A stretch of 64,000 nt of DNA from contig JBCBQC010000017.1 in assembly GCA_039820405.1 (NCBI GenBank), positions 1 to 64,000 on the forward strand, in the 5' to 3' direction. Positions within the stretch are counted from its first letter, which is position 1. Each line of letters begins with the position of its first letter. Shown piece by piece: positions 18,167 to 27,284 of this stretch. The stretch comes from CALLVY01 sp937899855 (GTDB lineage: Bacteria > Bacteroidota > Bacteroidia > Chitinophagales > Saprospiraceae). The notes beneath the pieces are model-generated. The model searched no databases, was not told the origin of the DNA, and saw only the letters and a program-made list of their open reading frames with translations. Position numbers and translations under genes: made by a program.

Positions 18167-20776
18167 ATGCACCGAATTGCCTGTCTTTGCCTGCTGCTGT
18201 GGAGCAGCTGGTCCCTCGTATCGGCCCAGCCGAATACCTCGCTCGATTACTATTTACCCGCCACCTCTTACGACGAAAACATTCCCAGCCCCGAATCCGT
18301 ACTGGGCTATCCCGTCGGGAAGTGGCACGCGACTCACGACCAACTGGTGCATTACCTGACCCGCCTGGCGGAGGCCGCTCCGCGGGTCCGTCTCGAAACC
18401 TACGCCCGCAGCCACGAAGACCGCCCCCTGATCCTGCTCACCATCAGCAGCACCCGCAACCTGGACCGCCTCGAAAGCATCCGTACCGAACACCTCCAAC
18501 TGACCGATCCCCAGCGGTCGGACCAACTGGACCTGACGGCCATGCCCGCCGTCGTGTACCAGGGCTACACCATCCACGGCAACGAAGCCAGTGGGGCCAA
18601 CGCCGCGCTGCTGGTGGCCTACTACCTGGCCGCGGGGCAGGGGCCCGAAGTCGAAGCGCTTTTGGAAAACACCGTCATCCTGCTGGATCCCTGCTACAAT
18701 CCCGATGGCCTCCACCGTTTTTCGACCTGGGTCAACATGCACAAGAGCAAAAGTGGCGTGACCGACCCCAATACGCGCGAATTTGGGGAAGTGTGGCCCG
18801 GTGGGCGTACCAACCACTACTGGTTTGACCTCAATCGCGACTGGCTGCTGCTGACCCACCCCGAGTCGCGGGGGCGGATCCGCAATTTCCACCGTTGGAA
18901 ACCCAACATCCTGACCGATCACCACGAAATGGGCTCCAATTCGACCTACTTCTTTCAACCCGGCGTTCCCTCGCGGACCAATCCCCTGACGCCGGAGCAG
19001 AACCAGGAATTGACCGGTAAAATCGGCGACTTTCACGCCGCCGCCCTCGATGAGATCGGCTCGCAGTACTACACCCGCGAAAGCTTCGACGATTTCTACT
19101 ACGGTAAGGGCTCTACCTATCCCGACATCAACGCCTGCATCGGTATCCTCTTCGAGCAGGCCAGCTCCCGGGGCCACCTCCGCGAGACCAGCAATGGCTT
19201 GCTGTCCTTTCCCTTTACCATCCGCAATCAGGTGCGTACTTCCCTGTCGACCCTGCGGGCGGCGCGCGAACTCCGCCCCGAACTCCTCGAATTCCAACGC
19301 CAATTTTTTCGCAATGCCGCTCGGGAAGCCCGCGCCGACGACAACCAAGCTTACGTATACACCAGCTCCGACCGGACCCGACTCTACCACTTCAACGACA
19401 TCCTGGAGCGTCACCAAATCGAACACTACCCCCTCGCCCAGGACCTCCAGGCTGGAGGCCAGGACTACACCCGCGGCCAAGCTTTCGTGGTGCCCCTCCA
19501 ACAGCAGCAGTACCGTCTGATCAAGGCGATTTTCTCGACCTCAACGGAGTTTCGCGATAGCATCTTTTACGATGTCTCGGCCTGGACGATGCCCCTGGCC
19601 TTTGATCTGGACTATACCGCACTAACGAGCAAAACCTACAGGGCCAACCTCCTGGGCGATCCCAGGCCCCCCGAATTTCCGACGGGACAGTTGTACGCCA
19701 GTAGCGCGGCTCCGGTGGGTTACCTGTTTTCCTGGGAGGGCTACTACGCCCCGAAAGCCCTACAGCGAATCTTTACCCGGGGCCTCCGCGCCAAGCTGGC
19801 CACCCGGCCCTTTAGCTTGGAGCTGGCCGGGGCGGAACGCTCGTTTGGAGCGGGAACGGTCTTTGTACCCCTACAAAATCAAGCCCTGAGCCCCGCGGAA
19901 ATCAAGACCCTAATGAGCCAATTGGCGGAAGACTGTGGGATCGACATTTGGGCTACGGCAACCGGACTGACGCCCACGGGGATTGACCTGGGGAGCCCCT
20001 CGATGTTGCCCTTGAAAAAGCCGGGCGTCCTGATGGTGGTGGGACCGGGGGCTTCGGCCTACGATGCGGGGGAGGTCTGGCACTTGCTGGATACCCGTTA
20101 CGAAGTGCCCGTGACGATGGTGGAAGGACCGGAGGTGGCGGGGTTGGAACTGGAAAAATATTCGGTCATCGTACTGGTGGATGGCTCGCACGGCAGTCTG
20201 AATCGGGCGGTGGAACCGCTCAAGCGTTGGGTGCAATCCGGGGGCGTGATCGTGGCGATGGAACGGGCGGTCAATTGGGTGCGGAACAATGGCTTGGTCA
20301 ATGTCGAATTGAGGAAGGAGGACCGTAAGAAGCGGCGGAAGGAGCGGCGTCCCTACGGCCAATTGTCGAGTGATCGGGGCGCGGAAGTGATCGGCGGGGC
20401 GATTTTTCAAACCGAATTGGACCTCAGCCATCCGCTTTGCTACGGCTTTGGCGATGCGGACTTGTCGGTCTTTCGGCAGGGGAAAATTTTTATGGAGCTA
20501 CCGACCAATCCCTACGCGGCGCCCCTGGTATACACGGCGGCGCCCCTCCGCAGTGGGTACATTTCGAGTCGCAACCTGCGCCAGTTGCAGGGTACGGCGG
20601 CCGTAGTGGTGGGACGCATGGGGCAGGGCCGGGTCATCTGTCTGGCCGATAATCCCAATTTCCGGGGATTTTGGTACGGAACCAATAAGCTATTTGCCAA
20701 TGCGCTGTTCTTTGGCAACCTCATCAGTAGCCGCTCGGCGGAGATGCCCAAGGAGGAAGAAGAAGAGGAAGAGTAA
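18167..20776 (+). CDS. M14-family zinc carboxypeptidase, secreted
   Basis: An 869-residue exported metallocarboxypeptidase. A signal peptide covers residues 1-20 (L-V-S-A). Zinc ligands are H137 and E140 in H-G-N-E-A-S-G, and H252 or H253 in D-H-H-E-M-G. The substrate-binding N-P-D-G (178-181) and N-R-D-W (223-226) follow the M14 pattern, and E330 in I-L-F-E-Q-A-S-S-R-G is the likely catalytic glutamate. The region after ~560 carries a glutamine-amidotransferase/DJ-1-like Rossmann domain (V-L-M-V-V-G-P-G-A-S-A-Y-D), as in long Bacteroidota M14 enzymes. The C-terminus is a run of glutamates. There is no T9SS domain, so it is probably periplasmic. The 3' end faces alaS across a shared hairpin. 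Confidence 0.9.
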   Translation: MHRIACLCLLLWSSWSLVSAQPNTSLDYYLPATSYDENIPSPESVLGYPVGKWHATHDQLVHYLTRLAEAAPRVRLETYARSHEDRPLILLTISSTRNLDRLESIRTEHLQLTDPQRSDQLDLTAMPAVVYQGYTIHGNEASGANAALLVAYYLAAGQGPEVEALLENTVILLDPCYNPDGLHRFSTWVNMHKSKSGVTDPNTREFGEVWPGGRTNHYWFDLNRDWLLLTHPESRGRIRNFHRWKPNILTDHHEMGSNSTYFFQPGVPSRTNPLTPEQNQELTGKIGDFHAAALDEIGSQYYTRESFDDFYYGKGSTYPDINACIGILFEQASSRGHLRETSNGLLSFPFTIRNQVRTSLSTLRAARELRPELLEFQRQFFRNAAREARADDNQAYVYTSSDRTRLYHFNDILERHQIEHYPLAQDLQAGGQDYTRGQAFVVPLQQQQYRLIKAIFSTSTEFRDSIFYDVSAWTMPLAFDLDYTALTSKTYRANLLGDPRPPEFPTGQLYASSAAPVGYLFSWEGYYAPKALQRIFTRGLRAKLATRPFSLELAGAERSFGAGTVFVPLQNQALSPAEIKTLMSQLAEDCGIDIWATATGLTPTGIDLGSPSMLPLKKPGVLMVVGPGASAYDAGEVWHLLDTRYEVPVTMVEGPEVAGLELEKYSVIVLVDGSHGSLNRAVEPLKRWVQSGGVIVAMERAVNWVRNNGLVNVELRKEDRKKRRKERRPYGQLSSDRGAEVIGGAIFQTELDLSHPLCYGFGDADLSVFRQGKIFMELPTNPYAAPLVYTAAPLRSGYISSRNLRQLQGTAAVVVGRMGQGRVICLADNPNFRGFWYGTNKLFANALFFGNLISSRSAEMPKEEEEEEE

Positions 20777-20778
20777 GT

Positions 20779-20840
20779 ATAAGCAGTTGGCAGGGGCCCC
20801 GCGTCACCCGTATCGGATTGGTGGCGCGGAGCCTGCTTAT
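20779..20840. terminator. Large hairpin between convergent carboxypeptidase and alaS genes
   Basis: Outer arms 20779-20786 and 20833-20840 (ATAAGCAG/CTGCTTAT) are perfectly complementary. Inner arms 20799-20808 and 20820-20829 add ten pairs with one G-U. T-rich sequence follows on the plus side (20841-20843) and is weak on the other. It probably terminates transcription for one or both convergent genes. Confidence 0.55.
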
Positions 20841-20851
20841 TTTGTGGTATA

Positions 20852-23482
20852 CTAAGAAGCTACTAGCGTCTTGGCTTTGGCCAGGGCCGCGTCGATCCCG
20901 CTGAGGTCGCTGCCACCCGCGGTGGCAAAAAAGGCTTGGCCACCACCACCGCCTTTGATTTCCTTGGCCAGTTCGCGGACCAGCTTGCCCGCGTGTAGGT
21001 CCTTTTCGGCGATCAAGCTCTCGCTGATCGTCACCACCAGTTGGGGCTTACCCTTTACTTCGGCTCCGAAGACGATGAGGGCATCGCCCAGTTCCTTTTC
21101 GATCTGGTAAGCAAGGGTTTTGATGGCTTTGGCGTCGTTGAGTGGGAGGCGGCTGGCGATAAAATTGATGCCGGTGAGTTGCTCGGCCTTGCGGACGAGT
21201 TCGTCCTTGAGACCGCCCGCCTGGGCCGCCCGCAGTTTTTCCAATTCCTTTTTCAGTTGCTTGTTTTCCTCCATCAGGGAGGCGATGTTTTTGGCGGTAT
21301 GTTTGGGGTTTTTAAACAGGCCCCGAATGTTCTGGAGTTCGCCCAGTTCTTCCTGGAGGTAGTCCTCGGCCCGGTCGGCCGTCAGGGCTTCGATGCGGCG
21401 GACACCAGCCGCCACGCCACCCTCGCTGGTGATTTTGAGGAAGCCAATTTTTCCCGTGGCCGGGACGTGGCAACCCCCGCACAACTCGCGCGAGTAATCG
21501 GGATCGAAGGTGATCATGCGGACGTTTTCCCCGTATTTTTCCCCAAAAAGCATCATGGCTCCGGCGGCCTGCGCCTCGGCGATGGGGATGCTCCGTGCTT
21601 CTTCGAGGGCAATGTTTTCCCGAATCTTGCGGTTGACCAAGCTTTCGATCTGGGCGATCTGGTCGGCGGTAACCTTCTGGAAGTGCGAAAAGTCAAAGCG
21701 CAGGTATTTGTCGTTGACCAGGGATCCTTTTTGCTGGACGTGGGTGCCCAGCACCTGCCGTAGGGCCGCGTGAAGGAGGTGGGTGGCGGAGTGATTGTTC
21801 TCCGTCAGGTGGCGCCGCTGGCGATTGACTTGGGCCCTTACGGGAAGGTCGATTTGCGGAGGGAGGTGCTTGACGTAGTGGATGATCAGGTCATTCTCCT
21901 TTTGGGTATTCAACACGGGTACCTTTTCTTCCCCAAACCACAACAAACCCGTATCGCCCACCTGGCCACCACCCTCCGCGTAGAAGGGGGTACGGTCGAG
22001 AACGACCTGGTACTGTTCCTTTTGTTTGACCAGTACCGTCCGGTATTTGAGGACCCGGGCTCCGTCGAGGCTCAGCTCGTCGTAACCGACAAAGCTTACG
22101 CCTACGGCATCGTGCAGTACCTGCCAGTCGCCCACCTCTTTTTTGGCATCGGCGCGCGAACGTTCCTTTTGCACGTTGAGGGCTGCCTGGTAACCCGCCT
22201 CGTCGATGGTCCAGCCCTTTTCGGCCGCGAGCAGGCGGGTCAGGTCGATGGGAAAACCAAAGGTGTCGAGCAGCTCAAAAGCAGCTTGGCCATTGACCAC
22301 TCCGTCGACCACTGCGAGGTTTTCGAAGCGGCCCAGTCCGCGGTCGAGGGTGAGCAGGAAGGCCTTTTCCTCGGCCAGTACGATCTTGCTAACCTGATCG
22401 ATTTGGGCCTGGAGCTCGGGAAAGACCCCGGCGAAGGCTTCGGCCAATAGGGGTACTAGGCGGTAGAGGAAGGGCTCCTTGATGTGGAGAAAGGAAAAAT
22501 AGTACCGCACCGCCCGGCGAAGGATTCGGCGGATGACGTAGCCTGCCCCTCCGCTATCGGGCAATTGCCCATCGGCGATGGTAAAGCTGACGGCGCGGAT
22601 GTGATCGACCACGACGCGCATGGCGATGTCCGTTTTGGCCTCGGGAGCGTAGCTAAAGGTGTAGGGGATGCCCGCCGTCTTTTCGACAAACTGGATGAAG
22701 GGCGTAAAGACGTCGGTATCGTAATTGGACTTTTTGTTTTGAATGGCCATGCAGAGGCGTTCGAAGCCCATCCCGGTGTCGACGTGTTTTTGGGGGAGGG
22801 CTTCGAGCGAGCCGTCGGCTTTGCGGTTGAACTGGATAAAGACCAGGTTCCAGATTTCGATGACTTCGGGATCGTCTTGATTGACGAGGCTTTTGCCATC
22901 GATGGTGGCGCGGGCGGCATCGTCCCGGAGGTCGATGTGAATTTCGGAGCAGGGGCCACAGGGGCCGGTATCGCCCATTTCCCAAAAATTGTCCTTGCGA
23001 TCGAAGTAGAGGATGCGGTCCTCGGGGATCCAGTTTTTCCAGAAATCCACCGCCTCCTGATCCGCTGCGAGGCCATCTTTTTCATCGCCTTCAAACACCG
23101 AGACGTAGAGTCGCCCGGGGTCGAGCCCGTACTCGGTGGTGAGCAGCTCCCAGGCCCAAGCGATGGCTTCCTCCTTGAAATAATTGCCAAAGGACCAGTT
23201 GCCGAGCATCTCGAACATGGTATGGTGGTAGCTGTCGATACCGACCTCCTCCAGATCGTTGTGCTTGCCCGATACGCGGAGGCACTTTTGCGTATCGGCA
23301 ATCCGTGCTTGGGGGGGGATGCCGTTGCCCAGGAAGAAATCCTTGAATTGGTTCATCCCGGCGTTGGTAAACATGAGGGTGGGATCGGCTTTGTTGACAA
23401 TCGGTGCGGATGGCACGATTTTGTGGCCTTTACTTTTGAAGAAATCCAAGAATTTTTGCCGTATTTGGGTCGCATTCATCAT
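20852..23482 (-). CDS. alaS: Alanyl-tRNA synthetase
   Basis: Charges tRNA-Ala in the cytoplasm. The 876 residues hold the class II catalytic domain (M-F-T-N-A-G-M-N-Q-F, then the G-D-T-G-P-C-G-P-C-S-E-I-H signature), the editing domain with N-H-S-A-T-H (HxxxH) and the C-G-G-C-H zinc-binding editing motif, and the C-terminal C-Ala domain ending in a G-G-G-G-G segment (K-G-G-G-G-G-Q). Two ATG codons are adjacent (23482 and 23479), and either could start translation. Single-gene unit; the divergent neighbour is a membrane-anchored M23 peptidase gene. Confidence 0.98.
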   Translation of the reverse strand: MMNATQIRQKFLDFFKSKGHKIVPSAPIVNKADPTLMFTNAGMNQFKDFFLGNGIPPQARIADTQKCLRVSGKHNDLEEVGIDSYHHTMFEMLGNWSFGNYFKEEAIAWAWELLTTEYGLDPGRLYVSVFEGDEKDGLAADQEAVDFWKNWIPEDRILYFDRKDNFWEMGDTGPCGPCSEIHIDLRDDAARATIDGKSLVNQDDPEVIEIWNLVFIQFNRKADGSLEALPQKHVDTGMGFERLCMAIQNKKSNYDTDVFTPFIQFVEKTAGIPYTFSYAPEAKTDIAMRVVVDHIRAVSFTIADGQLPDSGGAGYVIRRILRRAVRYYFSFLHIKEPFLYRLVPLLAEAFAGVFPELQAQIDQVSKIVLAEEKAFLLTLDRGLGRFENLAVVDGVVNGQAAFELLDTFGFPIDLTRLLAAEKGWTIDEAGYQAALNVQKERSRADAKKEVGDWQVLHDAVGVSFVGYDELSLDGARVLKYRTVLVKQKEQYQVVLDRTPFYAEGGGQVGDTGLLWFGEEKVPVLNTQKENDLIIHYVKHLPPQIDLPVRAQVNRQRRHLTENNHSATHLLHAALRQVLGTHVQQKGSLVNDKYLRFDFSHFQKVTADQIAQIESLVNRKIRENIALEEARSIPIAEAQAAGAMMLFGEKYGENVRMITFDPDYSRELCGGCHVPATGKIGFLKITSEGGVAAGVRRIEALTADRAEDYLQEELGELQNIRGLFKNPKHTAKNIASLMEENKQLKKELEKLRAAQAGGLKDELVRKAEQLTGINFIASRLPLNDAKAIKTLAYQIEKELGDALIVFGAEVKGKPQLVVTISESLIAEKDLHAGKLVRELAKEIKGGGGGQAFFATAGGSDLSGIDAALAKAKTLVAS

Positions 23483-23798
23483 CGTAGGAGCAGTGATTTG
23501 TAGTTTTGAATCTTAACTTTTGTGACAGGTGATTTTTAGTTTGGTATTTTTAGGCTGTCACAACCTGCTGGAATTCGCAAAAAAATTACAATGGCATTAC
23601 AATTAGTGCTAATATGTTCACTTTCTTGCGTAAAGTATTAAGAAAAGCTGTAATTCCAGGATTTTTTAATGAGAGAAACTTTTGAATTTTTAAGACCTGG
23701 CAACTAACTTTGGCAGCGCATATTGAGAAAACTAACCTTTTCAGCCGAAAAATAGTGCCGCAAAAATAGCTAAATTCGGCTAACGAATAAAGGGCTTT
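23483..23798. other. 316-bp AT-rich divergent intergenic region
   Basis: This separates alaS (leftward) from the M23 peptidase gene (rightward). It is markedly more AT-rich than the coding sequence. The rightward promoter is at 23681-23712; I found no clear -7 box for alaS. No gene is visible. Confidence 0.6.
23681..23712 (+). promoter_or_regulatory. Promoter of the M23 peptidase gene (TTTG-N20-TAACTTTG)
   Basis: TTTG at 23681-23684 and TAACTTTG at 23705-23712 match the Bacteroidota -33/-7 consensus with 20-nt spacing. This would give a leader of roughly 80 nt before the ATG at 23799. Confidence 0.65.
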
Positions 23799-24782
23799 AT
23801 GAGAAAAGAAAAATTCGTTTACAACGACCAGACTCTACGTTATGAGAAGGTCGTTGAACCGCTGAGAGTGATTCTCCTAAGAGTATTAGGATTCGTTTCC
23901 GCCGTCGTCCTGGCCGCGGTCATCATCATCTCCATTGCCTATACTTATTTTCCCTCCCCCAAGGAAAAAGCCTTGATGCGGGAGATCAACCAGATGGAGT
24001 ACAAGTACGCTACCCTCAACAACAAGATGGATTTGATGTCGAAGGTCCTGAATAATGTTCAGGAACGTGACGCCAGTGTGCACCGGATGCTGTTTGGGAT
24101 GGATCCCATCGATGGGGATGTTTGGAATGGTGGTATTGGGGGGCACGATCGGTACAGCAACTTGACCGACTACAAGTCGACGGGAGAATTGCTGCGGGCC
24201 ACGGAAGGGAAAATGGACAAGCTGATGCGTCAGGTCAGCATCCAGTCGCAGTCTTTGGATGAGATTGAGGTCCTGGCGGCGGACAAGGAAAAAATGCTGG
24301 CCTCGATTCCGGCCATCAAGCCCGTTCGCTCGGACAAGTTGAAGCGCAACATTCGCTCGCTCTCCGGCTTTGGATGGCGTTTGCACCCCATTTACAAGCG
24401 GCGCAAGATGCACACTGGGCTCGACTTCACCTCGCCGAGCGGTACGCCGATCCAGGCTACGGGTGATGGCATTGTAACGGCGGTAAAGAAAATCAAGAAT
24501 GGCTATGGCAACCACGTCATCATCGATCACGGCTATGGCTACAAATCGCTGTACGCCCACATGAGCAAGATTGAGGTCCAACGCGGGCAGAAGGTTCAGC
24601 GGGGGCAGCAAATCGGTGCGGTGGGCAATACGGGCACCTCGACGGCGCCACATTTGCATTACGAAGTCATTTTCAAGGGGAAAAAAGTCAATCCGATCCA
24701 CTACTGTATGGATGGTTTGACCCCCGAGCAGTACCAAGAATTGGTCAACGAAGCAGCCATCCCGAATCAGTCGTTTGATTAG
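23799..24782 (+). CDS. Membrane-anchored M23 peptidoglycan endopeptidase (LytM domain)
   Basis: Inner-membrane-anchored periplasmic hydrolase or cell-division factor acting on peptidoglycan cross-bridges. A transmembrane helix covers residues ~24-50, followed by a coiled-coil-prone segment (55-165). The LytM domain (185-305) retains its metal and catalytic residues: H205 and D209 in H-T-G-L-D-F, H254 in Y-A-H-M, and H285/H287 in P-H-L-H-Y-E. With all these present it is probably enzymatically active, unlike degenerate EnvC-type members. Length 327. It has its own promoter and is followed by a strong terminator, so it is monocistronic. Confidence 0.93.
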   Translation: MRKEKFVYNDQTLRYEKVVEPLRVILLRVLGFVSAVVLAAVIIISIAYTYFPSPKEKALMREINQMEYKYATLNNKMDLMSKVLNNVQERDASVHRMLFGMDPIDGDVWNGGIGGHDRYSNLTDYKSTGELLRATEGKMDKLMRQVSIQSQSLDEIEVLAADKEKMLASIPAIKPVRSDKLKRNIRSLSGFGWRLHPIYKRRKMHTGLDFTSPSGTPIQATGDGIVTAVKKIKNGYGNHVIIDHGYGYKSLYAHMSKIEVQRGQKVQRGQQIGAVGNTGTSTAPHLHYEVIFKGKKVNPIHYCMDGLTPEQYQELVNEAAIPNQSFD

Positions 24783-24810
24783 GATCGGGCCTTGTTCCGG
24801 GCTGTTTCAA

Positions 24811-24844
24811 AACGCCCCGTACCTCCAGGTGCGGGGCGTTTTTT
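24811..24844 (+). terminator. Strong intrinsic terminator after the M23 peptidase gene
   Basis: The 14-bp stem AACGCCCCGTACCT / AGGTGCGGGGCGTT (one G-U) is followed by a T-run ending at 24844. Confidence 0.9.
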
Positions 24845-24980
24845 GTTGAGCAATTCGGGGTAGCGTTCGCAAGCTCATAGCCCGCGTTCCCGGGCTGGAG
24901 GCTGCGCTGGGCAATTGGCGCTTCTTTGGACCGTGGGGAAGGGATAATTTGGGTCATCTCTTAATCCAAAAAAAATCATC

Positions 24981-25877
24981 ATGAAAAGATGGCCATTCCT
25001 ATTTTTAGTACTCAGTGGGCTCATCGTCCTTAGCAGTTGTACCAAAAACGAGAGCGAACAAGTGGAGCTACAGACCTTGTCTGACCTTCCCCAAGCGCGT
25101 TTTGGCGAAACGCCCAACTGTGAAGAATGCGTGACCCCCGGTTTTATCGAGCTGCGCGAGATTGAACGCCGCAGTGCCGAGCTACACTGGGCGGCTGCCG
25201 ATAGCCCCGACCCCGATCCCGACTGTGGTGGTTATTACCTCATCACCCTGTTTAACCTCAATACCGGTGCCACCCGCGATTTCGCCGGCTGGAGCAGCCC
25301 CTTCCAATTCGACAACCTAATGCCCTGCACGGAGTACGAAGTGCGGATCTCTTACGTGAACGAGTTCTGTGCCTCCGCCCCCGCCAAGACAACCTTCACC
25401 ACGGATTGCCACTGCGACATCGAAAGTATTCTCCCTTTTCAGGCTTATTTTGCCAACGTCCGCATTGGGGAGAAGGAATTTGAGCTCAACGAACCCTACG
25501 TCGACTACCTCAACTCCACCAACCAGGTGGCTACCTTTAGTCCGGGACAGCCCCTGATCATCAACACGCAAGTTTTCTTGACCATCCCTCCCCCCACTCC
25601 CTGGATCATCAAATTGTGGGTAGACTTTGACCAGAACGGCAGCTTTACGGACCCGGGGGAATTCGTACATTTCCAACAACTGGGGGCGGTACTACCCGGC
25701 TTGTTTGACATTACCCTCGGGCCGATCAATTTCCCCAATGTTACGGCCTGCAAGCTCACCGCTCGGATGGTACTCAGCCCCGACCCCAACGCCGGTCCTT
25801 GCGGAACCTTCGCCATTGGGCAGACGGTAGACTTTACCTTTAACTCTGCCGACAATTGCGGATTAGATCCCATTTAA
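24981..25877 (+). CDS. Lipoprotein with fibronectin-III-like and GEVED domains
   Basis: A 298-residue predicted lipoprotein; the lipobox L-S-S-C places the modified cysteine at residue 20. Residues ~45-135 look like a fibronectin type III fold (A-E-L-H-W, Y-E-V-R-I-S-Y-V). Residues ~150-290 match the GEVED domain (W-V-D-F-D-Q-N-G-S-F-T-D-P-G-E, then R-M-V-L-S with a terminal V-D-F-T-F), which is usually found in Bacteroidota surface proteins. No enzymatic motif. ATG at 24981 directly precedes the signal sequence. Terminators on both sides (24811 and 25919) make it monocistronic. Confidence 0.8.
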   Translation: MKRWPFLFLVLSGLIVLSSCTKNESEQVELQTLSDLPQARFGETPNCEECVTPGFIELREIERRSAELHWAAADSPDPDPDCGGYYLITLFNLNTGATRDFAGWSSPFQFDNLMPCTEYEVRISYVNEFCASAPAKTTFTTDCHCDIESILPFQAYFANVRIGEKEFELNEPYVDYLNSTNQVATFSPGQPLIINTQVFLTIPPPTPWIIKLWVDFDQNGSFTDPGEFVHFQQLGAVLPGLFDITLGPINFPNVTACKLTARMVLSPDPNAGPCGTFAIGQTVDFTFNSADNCGLDPI

Positions 25878-26353
25878 ACAGTTGATACCACGGCCCCGGT
25901 GGGGCAACGATGGAACGAGCGTCTTCCCAAATTTGGGAGGACGCTTTTTTTTAGTGAGCTCCGGTAGGCCAGGAGGTAGGAATGGGCAAAGATGTAATTG
26001 AAAATCTCGGCTGGCTCGACTCCCAAACGGGCGGAGTGGAAGGAAAGTAAAGGGGGTAGGGAAGGGGAGGGGACAGGAGTCGTTTGTTGGGGCCTCGGTG
26101 AGCAGCGTGGGGGGGTAGAAAGTGGGCGCTAGCCGCTGGGTAAATCCTGCGGATTTTGTTATCGGACCGGCTGGGGAGGGGTCTTAATTTGTGCACCAGA
26201 TTGCACGGACGACCAGCAATCGATCTTGATACCCAAAGCTGATCAGCATTGGTACTGGCGGGACTCCGATGGCGCCTGAGGAAGCCCGCATTCGTAGCCA
26301 TTCCCGAAGCTACGTCAAGCAATAGAGGGAGATCCATTTTAAAAACCAATTCA
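25878..26353. other. 476-bp intergenic region
   Basis: It contains the terminator at 25919-25952. The rest (25953-26353) is G-rich, with no convincing promoter box, RNA or conserved ORF. An in-frame extension of the next gene back to 26249 is open but lacks signal-peptide character, so I treat it as noncoding. Confidence 0.5.
25919..25952 (+). terminator. Intrinsic terminator after the GEVED lipoprotein gene
   Basis: Arms 25919-25931 and 25932-25944 (GCGTCTTCCCAAA / TTTGGGAGGACGC, one G-U) are followed by eight T at 25945-25952. Confidence 0.88.
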
Positions 26354-27136
26354 ATGAAAACCTTCATCAACTCTCTGAGTATTCTAGCGCTCATTTTGGT
26401 CTTTAGTGCCTGTCAAAAGGAAAACAACATGCCCCTGCCCGCCACCGATCCCGAGCCGGAAACCAGCTCCTTGGCCTCCGGTTGGCAGAACGATACCAAC
26501 TGCCGGGTGGACAATGCCAACAACCCCTACGATCAGGTGGGGGCACTGCACAATGATTACATCGCCGATTTGGAGGCGCGTTATAATGCTCAAACGCCGC
26601 TCGCGGATCTGTACGGGGCCATCGATCATGACATGCAGCGGGACTACGGATCGCAACTGCCTCCGGGTTTTTCGGCGGCGGATTATGGAAACACGGTTAT
26701 CCAAGCGATGCGCGTAGATGCCGTTGGTGCTTACATCGATGCTCTGGAGACGACGGCGGAGCAGAAAGTCCTGCTCAAGAAGTTGCTCCAGATCATGTAT
26801 ACCTACGAGAGTACGCCCTTGTGTGAGGTGATTGATGCGATTCGCAATTTTGAGAACAGCTTGCTGCAGCGCTACGCACCGAAGCGCATCCAGGCGGTAC
26901 TGGTGGCGGCCTCGGTGGGACGTTATTCGCTGGCCTACTGGGATGACCGCTTGCAAAACGGACCGTCTTCGGCGTGGAATTGGCGGAAGATCTTTACGGC
27001 GGTGGCCGATGGCATTGGTGCGGCTGGTGGTGCCGTAGCGGGTTCGGCGACGGTGATCGGCGGCATTGCTGGCGGACTGGCGGGAGGCATTTCGGCCAGC
27101 GTCGGCTTCTCCCGGGTTTGGGACATTTTCTCTTAA
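26354..27136 (+). CDS. Lipoprotein with glycine-zipper C-terminal segment, unknown function
   Basis: A 260-residue predicted lipoprotein. The start ATG at 26354 opens a clear signal with lipobox V-F-S-A-C (Cys at 20); the longer in-frame ORF upstream adds unlikely residues. The mature part is helical and acidic, with conserved-looking Y-D-Q-V-G-A-L-H-N and D-A-L-E-T-T-A-E-Q-K segments. The last ~45 residues alternate Gly/Ala with small hydrophobics (G-A-A-G-G-A-V-A-G, I-G-G-I-A-G-G-L-A-G-G), a glycine-zipper-like membrane-inserting stretch. The family is unknown to me. A perfect inverted repeat follows the stop. Confidence 0.75.
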   Translation: MKTFINSLSILALILVFSACQKENNMPLPATDPEPETSSLASGWQNDTNCRVDNANNPYDQVGALHNDYIADLEARYNAQTPLADLYGAIDHDMQRDYGSQLPPGFSAADYGNTVIQAMRVDAVGAYIDALETTAEQKVLLKKLLQIMYTYESTPLCEVIDAIRNFENSLLQRYAPKRIQAVLVAASVGRYSLAYWDDRLQNGPSSAWNWRKIFTAVADGIGAAGGAVAGSATVIGGIAGGLAGGISASVGFSRVWDIFS

Positions 27137-27174
27137 TTGGTCGACCTCCATACTCTACGAATAAACTTTGCTAC

Positions 27175-27199
27175 GGGCACTCCGATCATCGGAGTGCCC
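27175..27199 (+). terminator. Perfect inverted repeat after the glycine-zipper lipoprotein gene
   Basis: The 12-nt arms GGGCACTCCGAT / ATCGGAGTGCCC flank a single central C. The downstream sequence is T-rich but interrupted, so termination is likely though not textbook. Confidence 0.6.
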
Positions 27200-27284
27200 G
27201 ATTTGTATTTGATCCCTTGGTGATCCTGACTTTTTTGGCCATCTTTCGGTTGGATTTCCATCACGAAGTCAAGTCAACTGGGTC

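Noticed and set aside
24845..24980. Possible short gene between the M23 terminator and the GEVED lipoprotein
   Set aside because: Only a 70-codon minus-strand frame spans it and it runs through the terminator hairpin; no conserved features.
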